Assembly: GCF_002865645.1 (NCBI RefSeq)
Contig: NW_020194518.1
Span: 863,672 to 927,671, forward strand
DNA: 64,000 nt
Source: Hyaloscypha bicolor E
Lineage: Eukaryota; Ascomycota; Leotiomycetes; Helotiales; Hyaloscyphaceae
Direction of reading: 5' to 3'
Positions 11,211-21,275 of this stretch are shown here, one piece after another; position 1 is the stretch's first letter; every line of letters begins with the position of its first letter. The notes below the pieces were generated by a model that saw nothing but the letters and a program-made list of their open reading frames with translations, did not search any database and had not been told where the DNA came from. The translations under genes were made by a program, and so were the position numbers.

Positions 11211-12626
11211 ATGCCGAAACGGAAACGCTCTACATATGATGATGGCAACCGCGTACAGAATATGCGGATGCAAGATGTGCAAGACGCCCTAACAAAAGCT
11301 CGAAGACAGCTTCACCGGGCGCTCAAAACCGCGAAAGGCTTCGAGCGTCAAAAGCTTGGAAAGCGCCTCAAGCTCGCAACGACCAATGGAGAAAGCGAAG
11401 CAATTGCGAGAATCAATCGGGAGATTGAAGCATTGAAAAGGCTTGACCTAGGGAAATTGACGAATACGCATCTGCACAAGTCGCTGTTGAAGATTAAGGC
11501 CTTTGCTGAGAGCGAAAATCTACCGAATGAATTGAAGATGGAGCTACCGAAACCTGAAGGGGACGAGGCAATGCTCACAGCATTGAGGAATGTTACGAGC
11601 GGGATGTACAGCATGAAGCCAGTCAAGGATGCAATGGATCAGAATATCAATGGGATGTATATTGCGATGGGAATACCGGCACCTGCGAAGAAAGAGAAGG
11701 GGGCGAAGAAGGTCGAGGTCAAGGGCGTATTGAAGAAGGGAGGATTGAGTGCATCAGCAATAATGGGTGATGTGGATACCGGTCAGAAAGAAGATTCTGG
11801 GAGTGGGGATGACGGGCTTTCTTGGGAAGGCTTTGACTCTCGTGAGGACGACGAGGATAAACATGAGGAAAAAGGGGGGGTCGAAGACGAGTCAATGGAT
11901 GAAGAGGAGCTCGCTCGATATGATGCCTTGCTTGGTGGTTCATCGGATGAGGAGAGCTTCGACGAACAAAGGTACACCCGCAACCGCCCGCCTCAAACAG
12001 CTAAACGTGTGTCACTCTCGCTTTCGCCAACACCCTCTGCATCTCCTACGCCGTCACAATCCGCATCGCCATCGTTGTCCTCTTCTCCAGAGCCAGAACA
12101 GAAGAAAATTTCCAAACCATCCAAGGCCAAAGCCGTTCTAACCACAAAACCAGGCCTTTCAACATTCCTCCCCACTCTGATCGGCGGATATTGGTCTGGG
12201 TCCGAATCCTCTGCATCAGACATTGAGGATGCCGCCCCTATCAAGAAAAATAGACCTGGTCAAACGGCGCGGCGAGCAATATGGGAGAAGAAGTATGGAG
12301 AGAAAGCGAATCATATCAAGACTGGCAAAGGTCCAGTTGGGAGAGGGAAGGATGATGGCTGGGATCCGAAAAGAGGTGCTAAAGAGTCTTCTAGTGGGCG
12401 AGGTAGTTTCAGTGGGAGGGGCGGCAGAGGTGGGAGGGAAAGTGGACGAACGAGGAGTTATGATCGAGCAACGGGTGAAAATGCCATTGCAGTAGAGCCG
12501 AAAAAAAGAGGAATGGGAAGGAAGGATGATGCTGGTGTCTTGCATCCCAGCTGGCAGGCAGCTAAGAAGGCAAAGGAAGCTAAGAAGACGGCTACATTTC
12601 AAGGGAAGAGGGTCACTTTTGACTGA
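11211..12626 (+). CDS. bud22: BUD22-family ribosome biogenesis protein
   Basis: Nucleolar factor of the BUD22/SRFBP1 family, needed in yeast for small-subunit rRNA processing. The ATG at 11211 (MPKRKRSTYDDGN) is preferred over the in-frame ATG at 11148 because it begins the typical basic start; it gives about 471 residues in a single exon. N-terminal helices (RRQLHRALKTAKGFERQKLG) and a coiled-coil-like region precede a long acidic and Ser-rich middle part. A Gly/Arg-rich patch (GRGSFSGRGGRGGRESGRTR) follows, and the highly conserved end is LHPSWQAAKKAKEAKK then GKRVTFD, the clearest hallmark of the family. Length and layout are normal. Low-complexity composition explains the open frames on the opposite strand. 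Confidence 0.88.
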   Translation: MPKRKRSTYDDGNRVQNMRMQDVQDALTKARRQLHRALKTAKGFERQKLGKRLKLATTNGESEAIARINREIEALKRLDLGKLTNTHLHKSLLKIKAFAESENLPNELKMELPKPEGDEAMLTALRNVTSGMYSMKPVKDAMDQNINGMYIAMGIPAPAKKEKGAKKVEVKGVLKKGGLSASAIMGDVDTGQKEDSGSGDDGLSWEGFDSREDDEDKHEEKGGVEDESMDEEELARYDALLGGSSDEESFDEQRYTRNRPPQTAKRVSLSLSPTPSASPTPSQSASPSLSSSPEPEQKKISKPSKAKAVLTTKPGLSTFLPTLIGGYWSGSESSASDIEDAAPIKKNRPGQTARRAIWEKKYGEKANHIKTGKGPVGRGKDDGWDPKRGAKESSSGRGSFSGRGGRGGRESGRTRSYDRATGENAIAVEPKKRGMGRKDDAGVLHPSWQAAKKAKEAKKTATFQGKRVTFD

Positions 12627-13025
12627 ATTGTTGTTTTGGTATACCCACGGAGTTTACTGCAATAAGTCATCAAATTTTAAATTTGCTTCTTCTCGAAGCA
12701 TCGCTTTTATATTGTGGTTTGCCAGGCTTGTCAGTGCGATGATCATTCGTTCTTTCCACTTTGCTTCCGCCCAAGCCATGAAAGTTCCTTCCTTCTTATC
12801 CGGGTTCTGGCTCTCATTTATCCTTCTTCCGGACTTTCACGTTCTTCCTACTTTCAAATCATCATCAACCGTCAACAGTCATCCAATTCTTGCAGATATC
12901 ACATCGTTTCATTATTCCACACACTACTACACATCAAAACTTTCTTTAAGAATTCATACAAGTTCATTCGATCTGGCTCATCCCACCGATTGCCAGAGCA
13001 AATCGGTCAAGAATCGCTTCCAAAG
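12627..13025. other. Intergenic, BUD22 to unknown gene
   Basis: About 400 bp rich in C/T tracts, as in fungal promoters. The reading frame of the next gene is open upstream to 12714, so a longer N-terminus cannot be excluded, but that part is compositionally unlike protein. Nothing else seen. Confidence 0.4.
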
Positions 13026-13979
13026 ATGGCTGTTCAGCGCAACATCAGAACCAGACCTGCCAATTCCACCCAAGGACCTGATCGTCAATCCCCTCACACG
13101 AATCCTCCCCAAGGACCTGGTCCTCAACCCTCTTCCACCATACCTGTCGACGCACACATTTTCCACTTCCCCTGTATTACATCTCGCGATGTAACGGCCA
13201 TTCACGACCTACTTCGCATCGCATCTCTTGATGTAACGCTCATTCATTACATGCTTCGAGAGATAGCTGCCCGACTCCACAACAAAACCGAGCCTTCCGG
13301 ATCCATCCCAGGACCTGATTCTCGGTCCTCTCACACTCTTCTTGTCCAAGGACCCGATCCTCAGCCCTCTCCCACCACGCCTGACCACAGACACGATTTT
13401 CAGCTATGTAAACTTACAACTCGAAAAGGGAAACAAACGTTCGAGGTTCCAATAATAGAGGATATAATGCACGTTTATATCGAAATGCACGTTTCAAGCG
13501 CAAGTACGGAGGCAGGACAGGGAATGGTTCAACTACTCGTAGGGGCAGACGGTGGCACCTCAGGCTTCAACGAGGATGATTTTTTCCCACAGACAGTTCA
13601 GGGTCCAAGGAGGGAGGCGGAATTGGCTTTGTCTAGAGCGAACACCAAGGAAATATGGCGCGCAGTTCGACTAAGCAGACCGAGAGATAGTGCTATCCTA
13701 GGTTTGAGAGAGTGGGAGAATAAGAAGGTGCCTGTGCGGGAAGTGATTTGGCACAAATTTGCGAGGAGAATCGGCTCTTCGTATGAACGCACTTGGAACG
13801 AATGGCTCAAGGAGTGGGAACATTATTTAAGGCAAGAAGATAAAAAGGTGTGGCAAGGGCAGAGAAGACTCGACAGGGACTCGCGATGGCAGGCAATGCG
13901 GAATGGAGTGGTGTTCGAGCCTGAGGGCGGTTGCTTGTATTGTGCTGATGACAAGTGTAACGGATGCTCGGGTTGTTGA
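13026..13979 (+). CDS. Uncharacterised protein with Cys-rich tail
   Basis: Not recognised. From the ATG at 13026 (MAVQRNIRTRPANST) the frame runs 317 residues. The N-terminal third contains two diverged copies of a Gly/Pro/Ser-rich linker (about QGPDRQSPHTNPPQGPGPQP and PGPDSRSSHTLLVQGPDPQP) separated by a short helical pair DVTAIHDLLRIASLDVTLIH. The middle has no known motif. The C-terminal third is charged and Trp-rich, helical in appearance (SYERTWNEWLKEWEHYLRQE), and it ends CLYCADDKCNGCSGC, five cysteines in fifteen residues, suggesting metal binding or disulphides. No signal peptide. Possibly lineage-restricted. The even codon use in the last two thirds supports a real gene. Confidence 0.6.
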   Translation: MAVQRNIRTRPANSTQGPDRQSPHTNPPQGPGPQPSSTIPVDAHIFHFPCITSRDVTAIHDLLRIASLDVTLIHYMLREIAARLHNKTEPSGSIPGPDSRSSHTLLVQGPDPQPSPTTPDHRHDFQLCKLTTRKGKQTFEVPIIEDIMHVYIEMHVSSASTEAGQGMVQLLVGADGGTSGFNEDDFFPQTVQGPRREAELALSRANTKEIWRAVRLSRPRDSAILGLREWENKKVPVREVIWHKFARRIGSSYERTWNEWLKEWEHYLRQEDKKVWQGQRRLDRDSRWQAMRNGVVFEPEGGCLYCADDKCNGCSGC

Positions 13980-14139
13980 GCAAGACAATTATAAGGTGGT
14001 GATGCAGCAGTTGAAATTGGCAATCTGGTGATTTGAAAGGAAGAGGGAAGTCTCGGTTTATTGTAGCTAACAGCGGGTCAACAGCGAGTTATGTCAGCTG
14101 AATGCACAAGCCGAGCAATTGATAGCATTGCTACCTTCA

Positions 14140-14547
14140 TCATCCGCTTTTAACGCTTTTAATCCCCCTTGGCCTCAAAAAAACCCACAGCAGCCCTACA
14201 AAGCAAAGCAAATGCACAACCAAGTGAAGTATCGGCCCTCCAAGTCCCTTCCCATACTCCCCGCTTCCTTCCACAATCCTGCTCCCAGCTCTCATCAAAG
14301 GCGCAAGGTGATAAACCGACAAAGCTCCAGCCACATTCCTACTCGTCCCATCGATCGGACGAAGAGCAAATATCAATGCGATAAGGGTTGTGACGAAAAG
14401 CAGCACTGCATACTGTTTGAGGATTGGGTGAGCTTGTGGTGCTGGCGATGAGAGCTGTTCAGAAGGATTGAGGAAGAAGTTCATGGAGGCTGGGAGCTCG
14501 ATGAGGAAGTGGAGCCAGAAGGGAAGAGTTGGTGGAAGATGTGGCAT
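14140..14547 (-). CDS. Small conserved fungal membrane protein
   Basis: Single-exon protein of 135 residues with three predicted hydrophobic helices. They are an N-terminal LPPTLPFWLHFLIELP stretch, a segment around QYAVLLFVTTLIALIFALRP, and GPILHLVVHLLCFVGLLWVF near the end, followed by a short basic tail. Between helices two and three is the polar stretch PIDGTSRNVAGALSVYHLAP. It looks like a small integral membrane protein kept across Pezizomycotina with no known function. The internal ATG before NFFLNPSEQL (21 codons in) is an alternative start. The C-terminus lies 160 bp from the end of the unknown gene at 13979, so the two are convergent. Confidence 0.65.
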   Translation of the reverse strand: MPHLPPTLPFWLHFLIELPASMNFFLNPSEQLSSPAPQAHPILKQYAVLLFVTTLIALIFALRPIDGTSRNVAGALSVYHLAPLMRAGSRIVEGSGEYGKGLGGPILHLVVHLLCFVGLLWVFLRPRGIKSVKSG

Positions 14548-14921
14548 GGTGAGCTAATGTTGTGGGGTGAGATGAGGTGAGAGGTGAAATGAAGAGGATG
14601 TTGTGTTCAGAGCGATGATCCTTGAAGACGCTCTCCCCAATTCCTCGTTACCATTTCTCTAAGCGAGATCCTTAAAAATCTCCTCGCTCGACTTTAAAAA
14701 TCGCAATAAAACTCCCTAAAATTTTAGAATCACTAAAACACAAAGGGAAAATACTTGAGCTTCTTCTCTTTCGCCTAGAGCTTAGTTTAAAGTATTTGGA
14801 CGTGGCCGCATTGCGATGCGCAATTTTTAAAAAGTGTGAGATTTTGGGTTCCTCATCCCACTAAAACTGGATGGTTTTCGAATCTGTGCGCCTTCGTACA
14901 CTTCACTCAACTCCAACAATA
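14548..14921. other. Divergent intergenic region
   Basis: About 375 bp between the small membrane protein (-) and the GNAT gene (+). It includes a short AT-rich core around 14680-14760. No motif identified. Confidence 0.4.
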
Positions 14922-15457
14922 ATGGCTCTATCTTCATCACATCAAACCCGGCGGGCAACCAGAGATGACGCTAAATGGGTAGTCGATCTTTCAGCTCGTG
15001 TTCAAGCCGACCTGACGTCCAAAGGAAGCGCCCAAGTCTTCGATCCGTTAGCACTCCAGTCTGTTGAAAGCTCCATCCAGAATGGGCGTTGTTTTATTTT
15101 CGGAATTCTGCAGCACGATAGGCTCATAAATATAGCCACCGGGTTGATCGATGAATATTCGAACAATTACGCACTCAGTGGAGAAGAGATGGAAGTGATG
15201 CTTGGAAAGAAATGGGTTCTACATGCTATGATGATCGAGCCCGACTCCCAGGGAACTGGCTTGGGAAAAATCTTCTTGAGGAGGTGCTCGAGAAGATGGG
15301 CCAGGAGAGTGAAGGGGTTATGCTACTGGATTGCTTTGCGGGCAACAAGAAGCTGAGAGCATTCTATGAAAGCGTGGGATTTGTGCTATTGCGAGAGGTG
15401 CCAGAGGAAGATTACCTGGTTGCTGTCTTCACTTACAAGTTGAGACAAAAAAACTGA
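14922..15457 (+). CDS. GNAT-family N-acetyltransferase, frameshifted
   Basis: Acetyl-CoA-dependent acyltransferase, about 178 residues if continuous. The first part (MALSSSHQTRRATRDDAKWV) runs through the beta-strand WVLHAMMIEPDSQGTGLGK, whose QGTGLG is the acetyl-CoA-binding R/Q-x-x-G-x-G motif A. At the A5 run 15266-15270 the frame breaks. The protein continues one frame over with NLLEEVLEKMG, then LLDCFAGNKKLRAFYESVGF (motif B), and ends at 15457. One base missing from the homopolymer explains it; no splice signals fit. It could be a sequencing error or a recent loss of function. Substrate unknown. Confidence 0.75.
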
Positions 15458-16163
15458 GCCGAAGCCTCTTGGTTGATCCAACCACAATATCGGATGAAAA
15501 GAACGTAACTTTCGTTCCAAATAAATCAGCAATAACTCTTTTGGGTTCTCACGTGCCAAAATTAAAGTCATGACGCAAGTTCCCCTGGCTGACAGGGCTC
15601 GCCTGGCAAGATCTAACCGGGTTCTGGTTAGTCTAAACATATCGTGCAGCAAAAGATCCCTGCAATCGAGGATCGGTCAAGGGCGAGTTACATCTCTCGA
15701 ATCGACTTCGTGGAGTATGACATTCGAAGCAGCTGCCATTATTTTTGTTGAGGATTTGGAAGGGGACTTGTTTGGCATGATGGAATAATTGGAATCCGCC
15801 GCCAAAGCAGCAAACGTCATATTACGTTGTATGACATCGAACTTGAGATACTTCTCTCCTTTCATTGGCTCTGTTCCTGACTCCCCTCGTTGCTTTTGTA
15901 ATCGACCCTCACACTCGCCCGCCTTCACAACGGCCCCCCAAGGTTGATCTCCCTTGAAGGTTAAGGAACTTGGTCTTCCCGTCGTGGACCCTCTTGCATT
16001 GCGCCGCCACCACTGAGACCTCGGCATCGCAAGCCCCGCTCTGCCTGGTATTATCACCAACTGCTATGGTCACCGCTTCACACACCTCAGACACAGTCTG
16101 TCGCTACCCGTACAGCTTCAAAATACCCAATTGAACTTCAACCCCCAACACAGAACCGCCGCC
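15458..16163. other. Intergenic, upstream of type III PKS
   Basis: About 700 bp. An open frame on the minus strand (15677-16060) is Arg/Gly-rich with no recognisable motif, and I do not accept it as a gene. The 3' part is the promoter side of the PKS; an in-frame ATG at 16131 gives an 11-residue longer alternative start. Confidence 0.45.
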
Positions 16164-17673
16164 ATGTCTCCGTCCAGAGATACGCAGAATGCGATAAGCA
16201 ATCAGTTTGGGGACCTCAATCTCTCAATCACTGGCCTGGGAACAGAATATCCTCCGCATCAGCTTGATCCAGCATGTCTGAACACTCTTGTGTCGCGTCA
16301 CTACCCCAACAGCCCAGCGTTTGTGCCCAAATCTCCCCCGCTCCCAGCACAACTCTAACACCATTTCCAGAATGGACAAGATCCTGATGATCAACCAATA
16401 TACGGGAATCGACTCGCGCTCAGCAATTGGGACGGTCGACCACCCGCTGGCGAATATGGACCGCGCGCCCACAATCGCCGAACTATGCAACGTATTCCTG
16501 AAAGACGGCGTTGCACTCGCAGTTACCGCCGCTCGAAAAGCGCTCCACGAAGCCCAGCTCTCCCCTCTCGATATCACACATGTAGTTTCGACAACTTGTA
16601 CGAATAGTGCGAATCCGGGCTTTGACCATTACGTCTGCAAGCAATTGGGGATGACACAGCCAGTAGAGAAGGTTCTGCTGCACGGAATTGGATGCAGCGG
16701 CGGTCTTGCGAGTTTGAGGACGGCGGCGAATCTGGCGCTCGGAAGCAGTTTTCGTGGCAGGAAAGCGAGAGTTCTGGTCGTGGCGTTGGAAATAAGTAGT
16801 TTGCTGGTGAGGAGCGAATTGGACAGTGTAAACGAGTTACAGCAGACGAGGATCGGTGTAACGTTGTTCAGCGACTGCGCGAGCGCGTTGGTTTTGAGTA
16901 ACAACGTTGGAGCCAAGGGTGCGGAGCCGGTTTATGAGTTGCTCGGCTGGGACCATAGGATTATTCCTGATACGGAAGAAGATCTGGGTTTTGACGTGGA
17001 TCCCCTCGGTATGCGTCTCTTGGAAAAGTTGAAACCACCGCTGACGAGCTACATAGGTTGGAAAGTCGTCCTCTCGCCTCGAGTTCCGAAACTTGCAGGC
17101 TCAGTTGTGGCGCCTACTTTCAATGACCTCCTTTCTACATTACCAAACCTGCCTCCAGACTACCAAAATGCTGCAGATTTCGATTGGGCGCTGCATCCAG
17201 GCGGAGCGACCATTCTTTCTGGCGTTGAGAAGGCGATGAACATTTCTGCGGAGCATATGCGAGCTTCGTACGATACTTACATTAATCATGGGAATTCCTC
17301 CTCGGCGACAATTATCTCCGTGATGGACAGGTTACGACAAAAAGACATGGATGAGTTGGCGCCTGGTGGGAAGGTCAAAGATTTTATCGTGGGGTGTGCT
17401 TTTGGACCTGGGATTGCTATCGAGATGTGCATGCTGAAAAGGAATATGAACCACGCGAAGAGAACTCTGGTCACCACCGGAGATGTCACGCCACCAGAGA
17501 CCGAGAGCGAAGGAAGCAGGAGTGACGGCGAGGGCGAGGATTTAGAGACTGAGGTCAAGGACTTAAAGGCGCAAGGAGAAGAGCTCGGTGAGAAACTGAA
17601 CGCAGTGCATCCTGAGATTCCAGAGCAAGGCGACAGCTTGAGCGAGGCGTTGAACGGTGTTGAGCTGGATTAA
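16164..17673 (+). CDS. Type III polyketide synthase (chalcone synthase-like)
   Basis: Iterative ketosynthase that condenses malonyl-CoA on an acyl-CoA starter, making pyrones, resorcinols or similar products in fungi. Exons 16164-16318 and 16371-17673 (52-nt GT-AG intron) join to 485 residues. The catalytic Cys is in HGIGCSGGLASL, the His in WALHPGGATILSG and the Asn in YINHGNSSSATI, giving the complete Cys-His-Asn triad. The C-terminal fingerprint VGCAFGPGIAIEM follows. The last 80 or so residues are an acidic, Ser/Glu-rich tail not found in plant chalcone synthases (about 390 aa); such tails occur in some fungal enzymes. No obvious partner enzymes are adjacent; the GNAT and LPMO neighbours do not suggest a cluster. 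Start and product are uncertain. Confidence 0.92.
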
Positions 17674-18508
17674 TTGGAGATATCAAGACGGCTCTGTATG
17701 GAGTCGGTTGAGATCTGGATTTGGTGATCTTTAGGAAACAGATGGAAGCGGACACGATATGCTGGATCATGTCAGAAGCTATGCATTAGACATATTAACA
17801 TCGGTCGAGACGAGACATTGGAAACTCACGGCGTTCTAGACAGGATGGAGTTGATGGAGTTTGAATCGAGCAGTTAGCGTCGTATCCATTGCGTAATAGA
17901 CCAAAGAATATGAACACCAAAACTCCACACAATCTCACTCACTCTTTGCGCTCCAGAAGCCAAGTTATCCTGTGCCCTTATTTCGAATCTCTGGAAGCAT
18001 GGCTTCGGAATCTTTGCCTTGGAGATTACTGAAAGGCCACCCGATACAAAGATTAAAGATGTCTAAGTATCCAGCCAAGTGGGGTTGAGGTAACCTCTGC
18101 CACGGGAGACTTGCACTCTTATTTGTCAAGACTTGTGCTGTTTGAATTGTTAATATTTACCATGTCGGGCACCATTTTCTGCTCTGATCATACGTGGCAT
18201 GCATTCTCCTAAAGTCACGAGCACACTGCCACATCACTTTAGTTTGACCAGTTCGAGTACTCTCCAAGTCCATTCACTGTTGCTCTGATCATAGTTCGTA
18301 GGCATAACGTCACATTCTCACCACACAAAGTCATGTTCAAATAAAATTTTGAGGTGTCGTTGTCTCATTTCTGACGGTATCTATGTAATCATCTAAAGGT
18401 CTCCATCAAGAATCGAATCGTCAGAGCCATTAGAGTGTTGGACTCAGTGGTCTGGAGTTATGTATGTACAATCTCCCGCCCCGTGCCTCCTCAATTCTCT
18501 CTGTTCCT
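17674..18508. other. Intergenic, convergent 3' ends
   Basis: About 830 bp between the PKS (+) and LPMO (-) 3' ends. AT-balanced, no open frame of note and no recognised motif. Confidence 0.5.
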
Positions 18509-19792
18509 TCATGCGACGAATGCTCGAACTCGAGCCTTGCGCGCTCGGTTATAAGTTCCACCAGCTCCAGCTCCAGCGCTTGATGTGCTGGCGAGAGGAG
18601 TAGAAGCTGTTGTTTCTAAGCCGGTGATTTTGGCCGCTGGGGCCACAGTGACCGTCACGGTAACTATGCCGCCTGCAGCTGGAGTTGATTCACTGCCTGT
18701 GCCTGGGCTGGCGTCTGGAGTGCTCGCGCTTGATGAATTCGAGGCGAGAAAATTGGATGCCGATGCCGAAGTAGTAACTGGGATGATGGTGAGGGATGAG
18801 GTGGGAGCTGAGCCGCTGCCTGGGATTTGCAGAACATCCCCGACATTGATCTGGAATGCAGGGCCCGTCACCTGGGGGTTCGCAGCCTCTAGAGCCGCCA
18901 GGGTAACCCCCTTGCTTTGCGCAATCGCAGCCATATAATCTCCGGCCACCACAGTGTAAGTGCTGCCAATGCTGCTACTAGAATTAGAAGGAGAAGCAGA
19001 AGGAGCAGGAGGCGCGGAGACGCTGGAAACTACTGGGGAGGGACTGGCAACTGGGGCCTGCGGTGTAGGTGAAGATGCCGCAGAAGAACCTCCGCCAGCT
19101 GAGCCAGAGGCGGCGCCAGATGATGATCCGCCACAGTTTCCAGTGAAACCAGTGCCGGATTTGGCGGAGGTTCCTGTGACATCTGGTCCTGGATCTGGGA
19201 AGACAACGTCTTGCCCTTCGATGGTCGTGCAGCCATTTCCGATATTTGCCTTGAAGATGTCAGGTCGAGAAGAAAAGGCGACCGTGCTCGCTCTTTTGGT
19301 TCCTCCTCCGATGGTGATTGACGCACAATTCATGTAGATTTCGCGATTGCCAATTTCGTTGTACCAGGTCCATGCAAATAAGGCTGGCCCTGGAGTGGCA
19401 TCGCTCGGGATGTTGAAATTCCAGGTTGGGGTCAATGGACATCCGCCAATGAAGGAATGGATGACTTTGAAGGTTTTGCCAGAGTCGTAGGAGAGTGAAA
19501 CTTGGCAAGAACCACCGCCGTGGCTAGCTGAGCCCGCGATAGAGATATTGACGGCTGCACCTTGGTTCCAAGTCACCACAGAAGCGCCGGCGGGAGTTCC
19601 CAGATCAGACTGGTAACCTTTGCAAGGAAAGCCAGCCGCTCCAGAGAGCGGAGCAGTCATCGAGTAGTCAACAGTCGAGGGGTTGGCAAAGGGATTGACC
19701 TTGCTGCGAAAAGGAGGCGGGAACGACATCTCCATATGTCCACGAACCAAGGCCACGAAAGCCAGAATCGGGGGTAGCTTGATGTAAGTCAT
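18509..19792 (-). CDS. AA11-type lytic polysaccharide monooxygenase with LysM domain
   Basis: Secreted copper enzyme that oxidatively cleaves polysaccharides; characterised AA11 enzymes act on chitin. Single exon, 427 residues. The signal peptide MTYIKLPPILAFVALVRG is followed directly by the mature His in HMEMSFPPPFRSKVNP, the N-terminal copper ligand of the His brace. A second His lies in SASHGGGSCQVSLSYD, and Cys residues for disulphides are spread through the domain. After a Gly/Ser linker comes a LysM (CBM50) module (TYTVVAGDYMAAIAQSKGV to VGDVLQIPG), a chitin/peptidoglycan-binding fold. A Ser/Thr/Ala-rich tail ends in a basic stretch. The start is the Met before TYIKL; the frame is open upstream only because it runs through an 8-bp repeat. 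Confidence 0.88.
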   Translation of the reverse strand: MTYIKLPPILAFVALVRGHMEMSFPPPFRSKVNPFANPSTVDYSMTAPLSGAAGFPCKGYQSDLGTPAGASVVTWNQGAAVNISIAGSASHGGGSCQVSLSYDSGKTFKVIHSFIGGCPLTPTWNFNIPSDATPGPALFAWTWYNEIGNREIYMNCASITIGGGTKRASTVAFSSRPDIFKANIGNGCTTIEGQDVVFPDPGPDVTGTSAKSGTGFTGNCGGSSSGAASGSAGGGSSAASSPTPQAPVASPSPVVSSVSAPPAPSASPSNSSSSIGSTYTVVAGDYMAAIAQSKGVTLAALEAANPQVTGPAFQINVGDVLQIPGSGSAPTSSLTIIPVTTSASASNFLASNSSSASTPDASPGTGSESTPAAGGIVTVTVTVAPAAKITGLETTASTPLASTSSAGAGAGGTYNRARKARVRAFVA

Positions 19793-19849
19793 CGTGATGT
19801 AGTTGGCAATCAGTCCTGCTGAGTAGTGGGGTGTTGTATGTGGTATTGT

Positions 19850-20040
19850 GGTAGTGTTGTAGTGTGGTAGTGTGGTAGTGTGGTAGTGTGGTAGTGTGGT
19901 AGTGTGGTAGTGTGGTAGTGTGGTAGTGTGGTAGTGTGGTAGTGTGGTAGTAGTGTGGTAGTGTGGTAGTGTGGTAGTGTGGTAGTGTGGTAGTGTGGTA
20001 GTGTGGTAGTGTGGTAGTGTGGTAGTGTGGTAGTGTGGTG
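19850..20040. repeat. 8-bp minisatellite array
   Basis: About 23 head-to-tail copies of AGTGTGGT, interrupted once by a partial unit near 19948. It lies 60 bp upstream of the LPMO start, in its promoter or 5' leader. An 8-bp unit read on the minus strand gives an endless HYHTTTLP peptide, which is why the LPMO frame appears to extend upstream. Confidence 0.9.
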
Positions 20041-21275
20041 ATGTAGCCGTGTGTGCCGGTGCGAAGGATCGTGTTGGTTTTTCCAAGAAAGTTTCTCGTC
20101 GAGTCGAGGGCCTTTTTATGGGACTGAAAGGTATTATACAGAAGTCCAAAAACAATGGGTATTGTGTTGCGCCGTTAAATTTATAGACAAAGAATGTATT
20201 GTTGCACCCAGCACAACCCGGAAGTTTCGTGAATAGCGCTGAAAGGAATTTCGCGTGAATAGAACAATGGCAACTTGCTCGCTTTGCCGAGACATTAAAT
20301 AAATTTCCTCGGGCGCTGTCCCGGCTTCTTAAGTCTTTCATAAAATTTAGAACCGCGGATCAAAGAACAATCGGGCCCCTTCTTGACAAAGCGTGACTGC
20401 ACGAACAAGGGAGTATGTTCAGGAGTCGCTCCAGACAAGCCTCTGTTCTGGTGCCCAAAGGGCGGGTTCTCACAAAGCAAAACAGAACCAACCCCTAATC
20501 CAGCAAAGTGTTTGTGGAATGATTGATGGAGAGGCGTCGATGTGGCAAGGCGGAGCTCTTCAAAGGTGACGAGTCCGCAGCAGCGGGGCGACGTCTATTC
20601 ATTGAGATGGCCGTCCGAACGTCCCTTCACCCATAGTTGAAACCTTCAGACGGCCATCACAGAATATATAAATTGATTGGCGGCGCATTGACAAGGGAAC
20701 TGTCGAGATATTGATGTCGTTGAACCGTAGCCAATCGACGAACTCGAAACACGGTCCCTGAAGCGGCTACATCTCCAACTGCCCCGCATTGAAACAACCT
20801 TCTTTCGACATCTGCCGGGTGTCCTCCCCCTGAAGATCCATCGGTGCGGAGATGTGGGTTCGTGACGGAGGCTTTGCGAATGAGTGGTGCTGGATGGAGT
20901 GAATCTTTTTGATTGTGAAGGTGAGATGAATCAAAAAGCGAATCAACATCTCTGCTTGCCGGATCAGCTGACCTTCGCCTAATTTACACTGAATCGCCCC
21001 TAAATCTTTAGCGAGACCCCCCCTTATTCATCGTCTGATGACATTTCATTCGTGGGTCGCAGTACAACAAGAATACACAAGTTTCCGCGCCTAGCCAAAG
21101 TTCATAAAGCTGTCAATATTCACAATTGCACATTCACATGATCAGGTGATTACGAAATCACATTTTGGATATCTGAATCGTTTCAGGGCATGTTGGGTTT
21201 CTCTGGTTGCCAAGTGATTACGGTACAGCCGCAATGATCGCTGTGACGCTGTCTACTCTCCTCACAGGTCGGCAC
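20041..21275. other. Intergenic, LPMO promoter side
   Basis: About 1.2 kb with no convincing gene. Short open frames (20295-20480, 20767-20949) have no motif and no partner exons. Confidence 0.5.

Noticed and set aside
18585..19337. Long plus-strand frames opposite the LPMO gene.
   Set aside because: Shadow of the Ser/Ala/Gly-rich coding sequence on the minus strand.
19793..20341. Upstream extension of the LPMO frame through HYHTTTLP repeats.
   Set aside because: It is the translation of an 8-bp minisatellite; the signal peptide starts at 19792, after the array.
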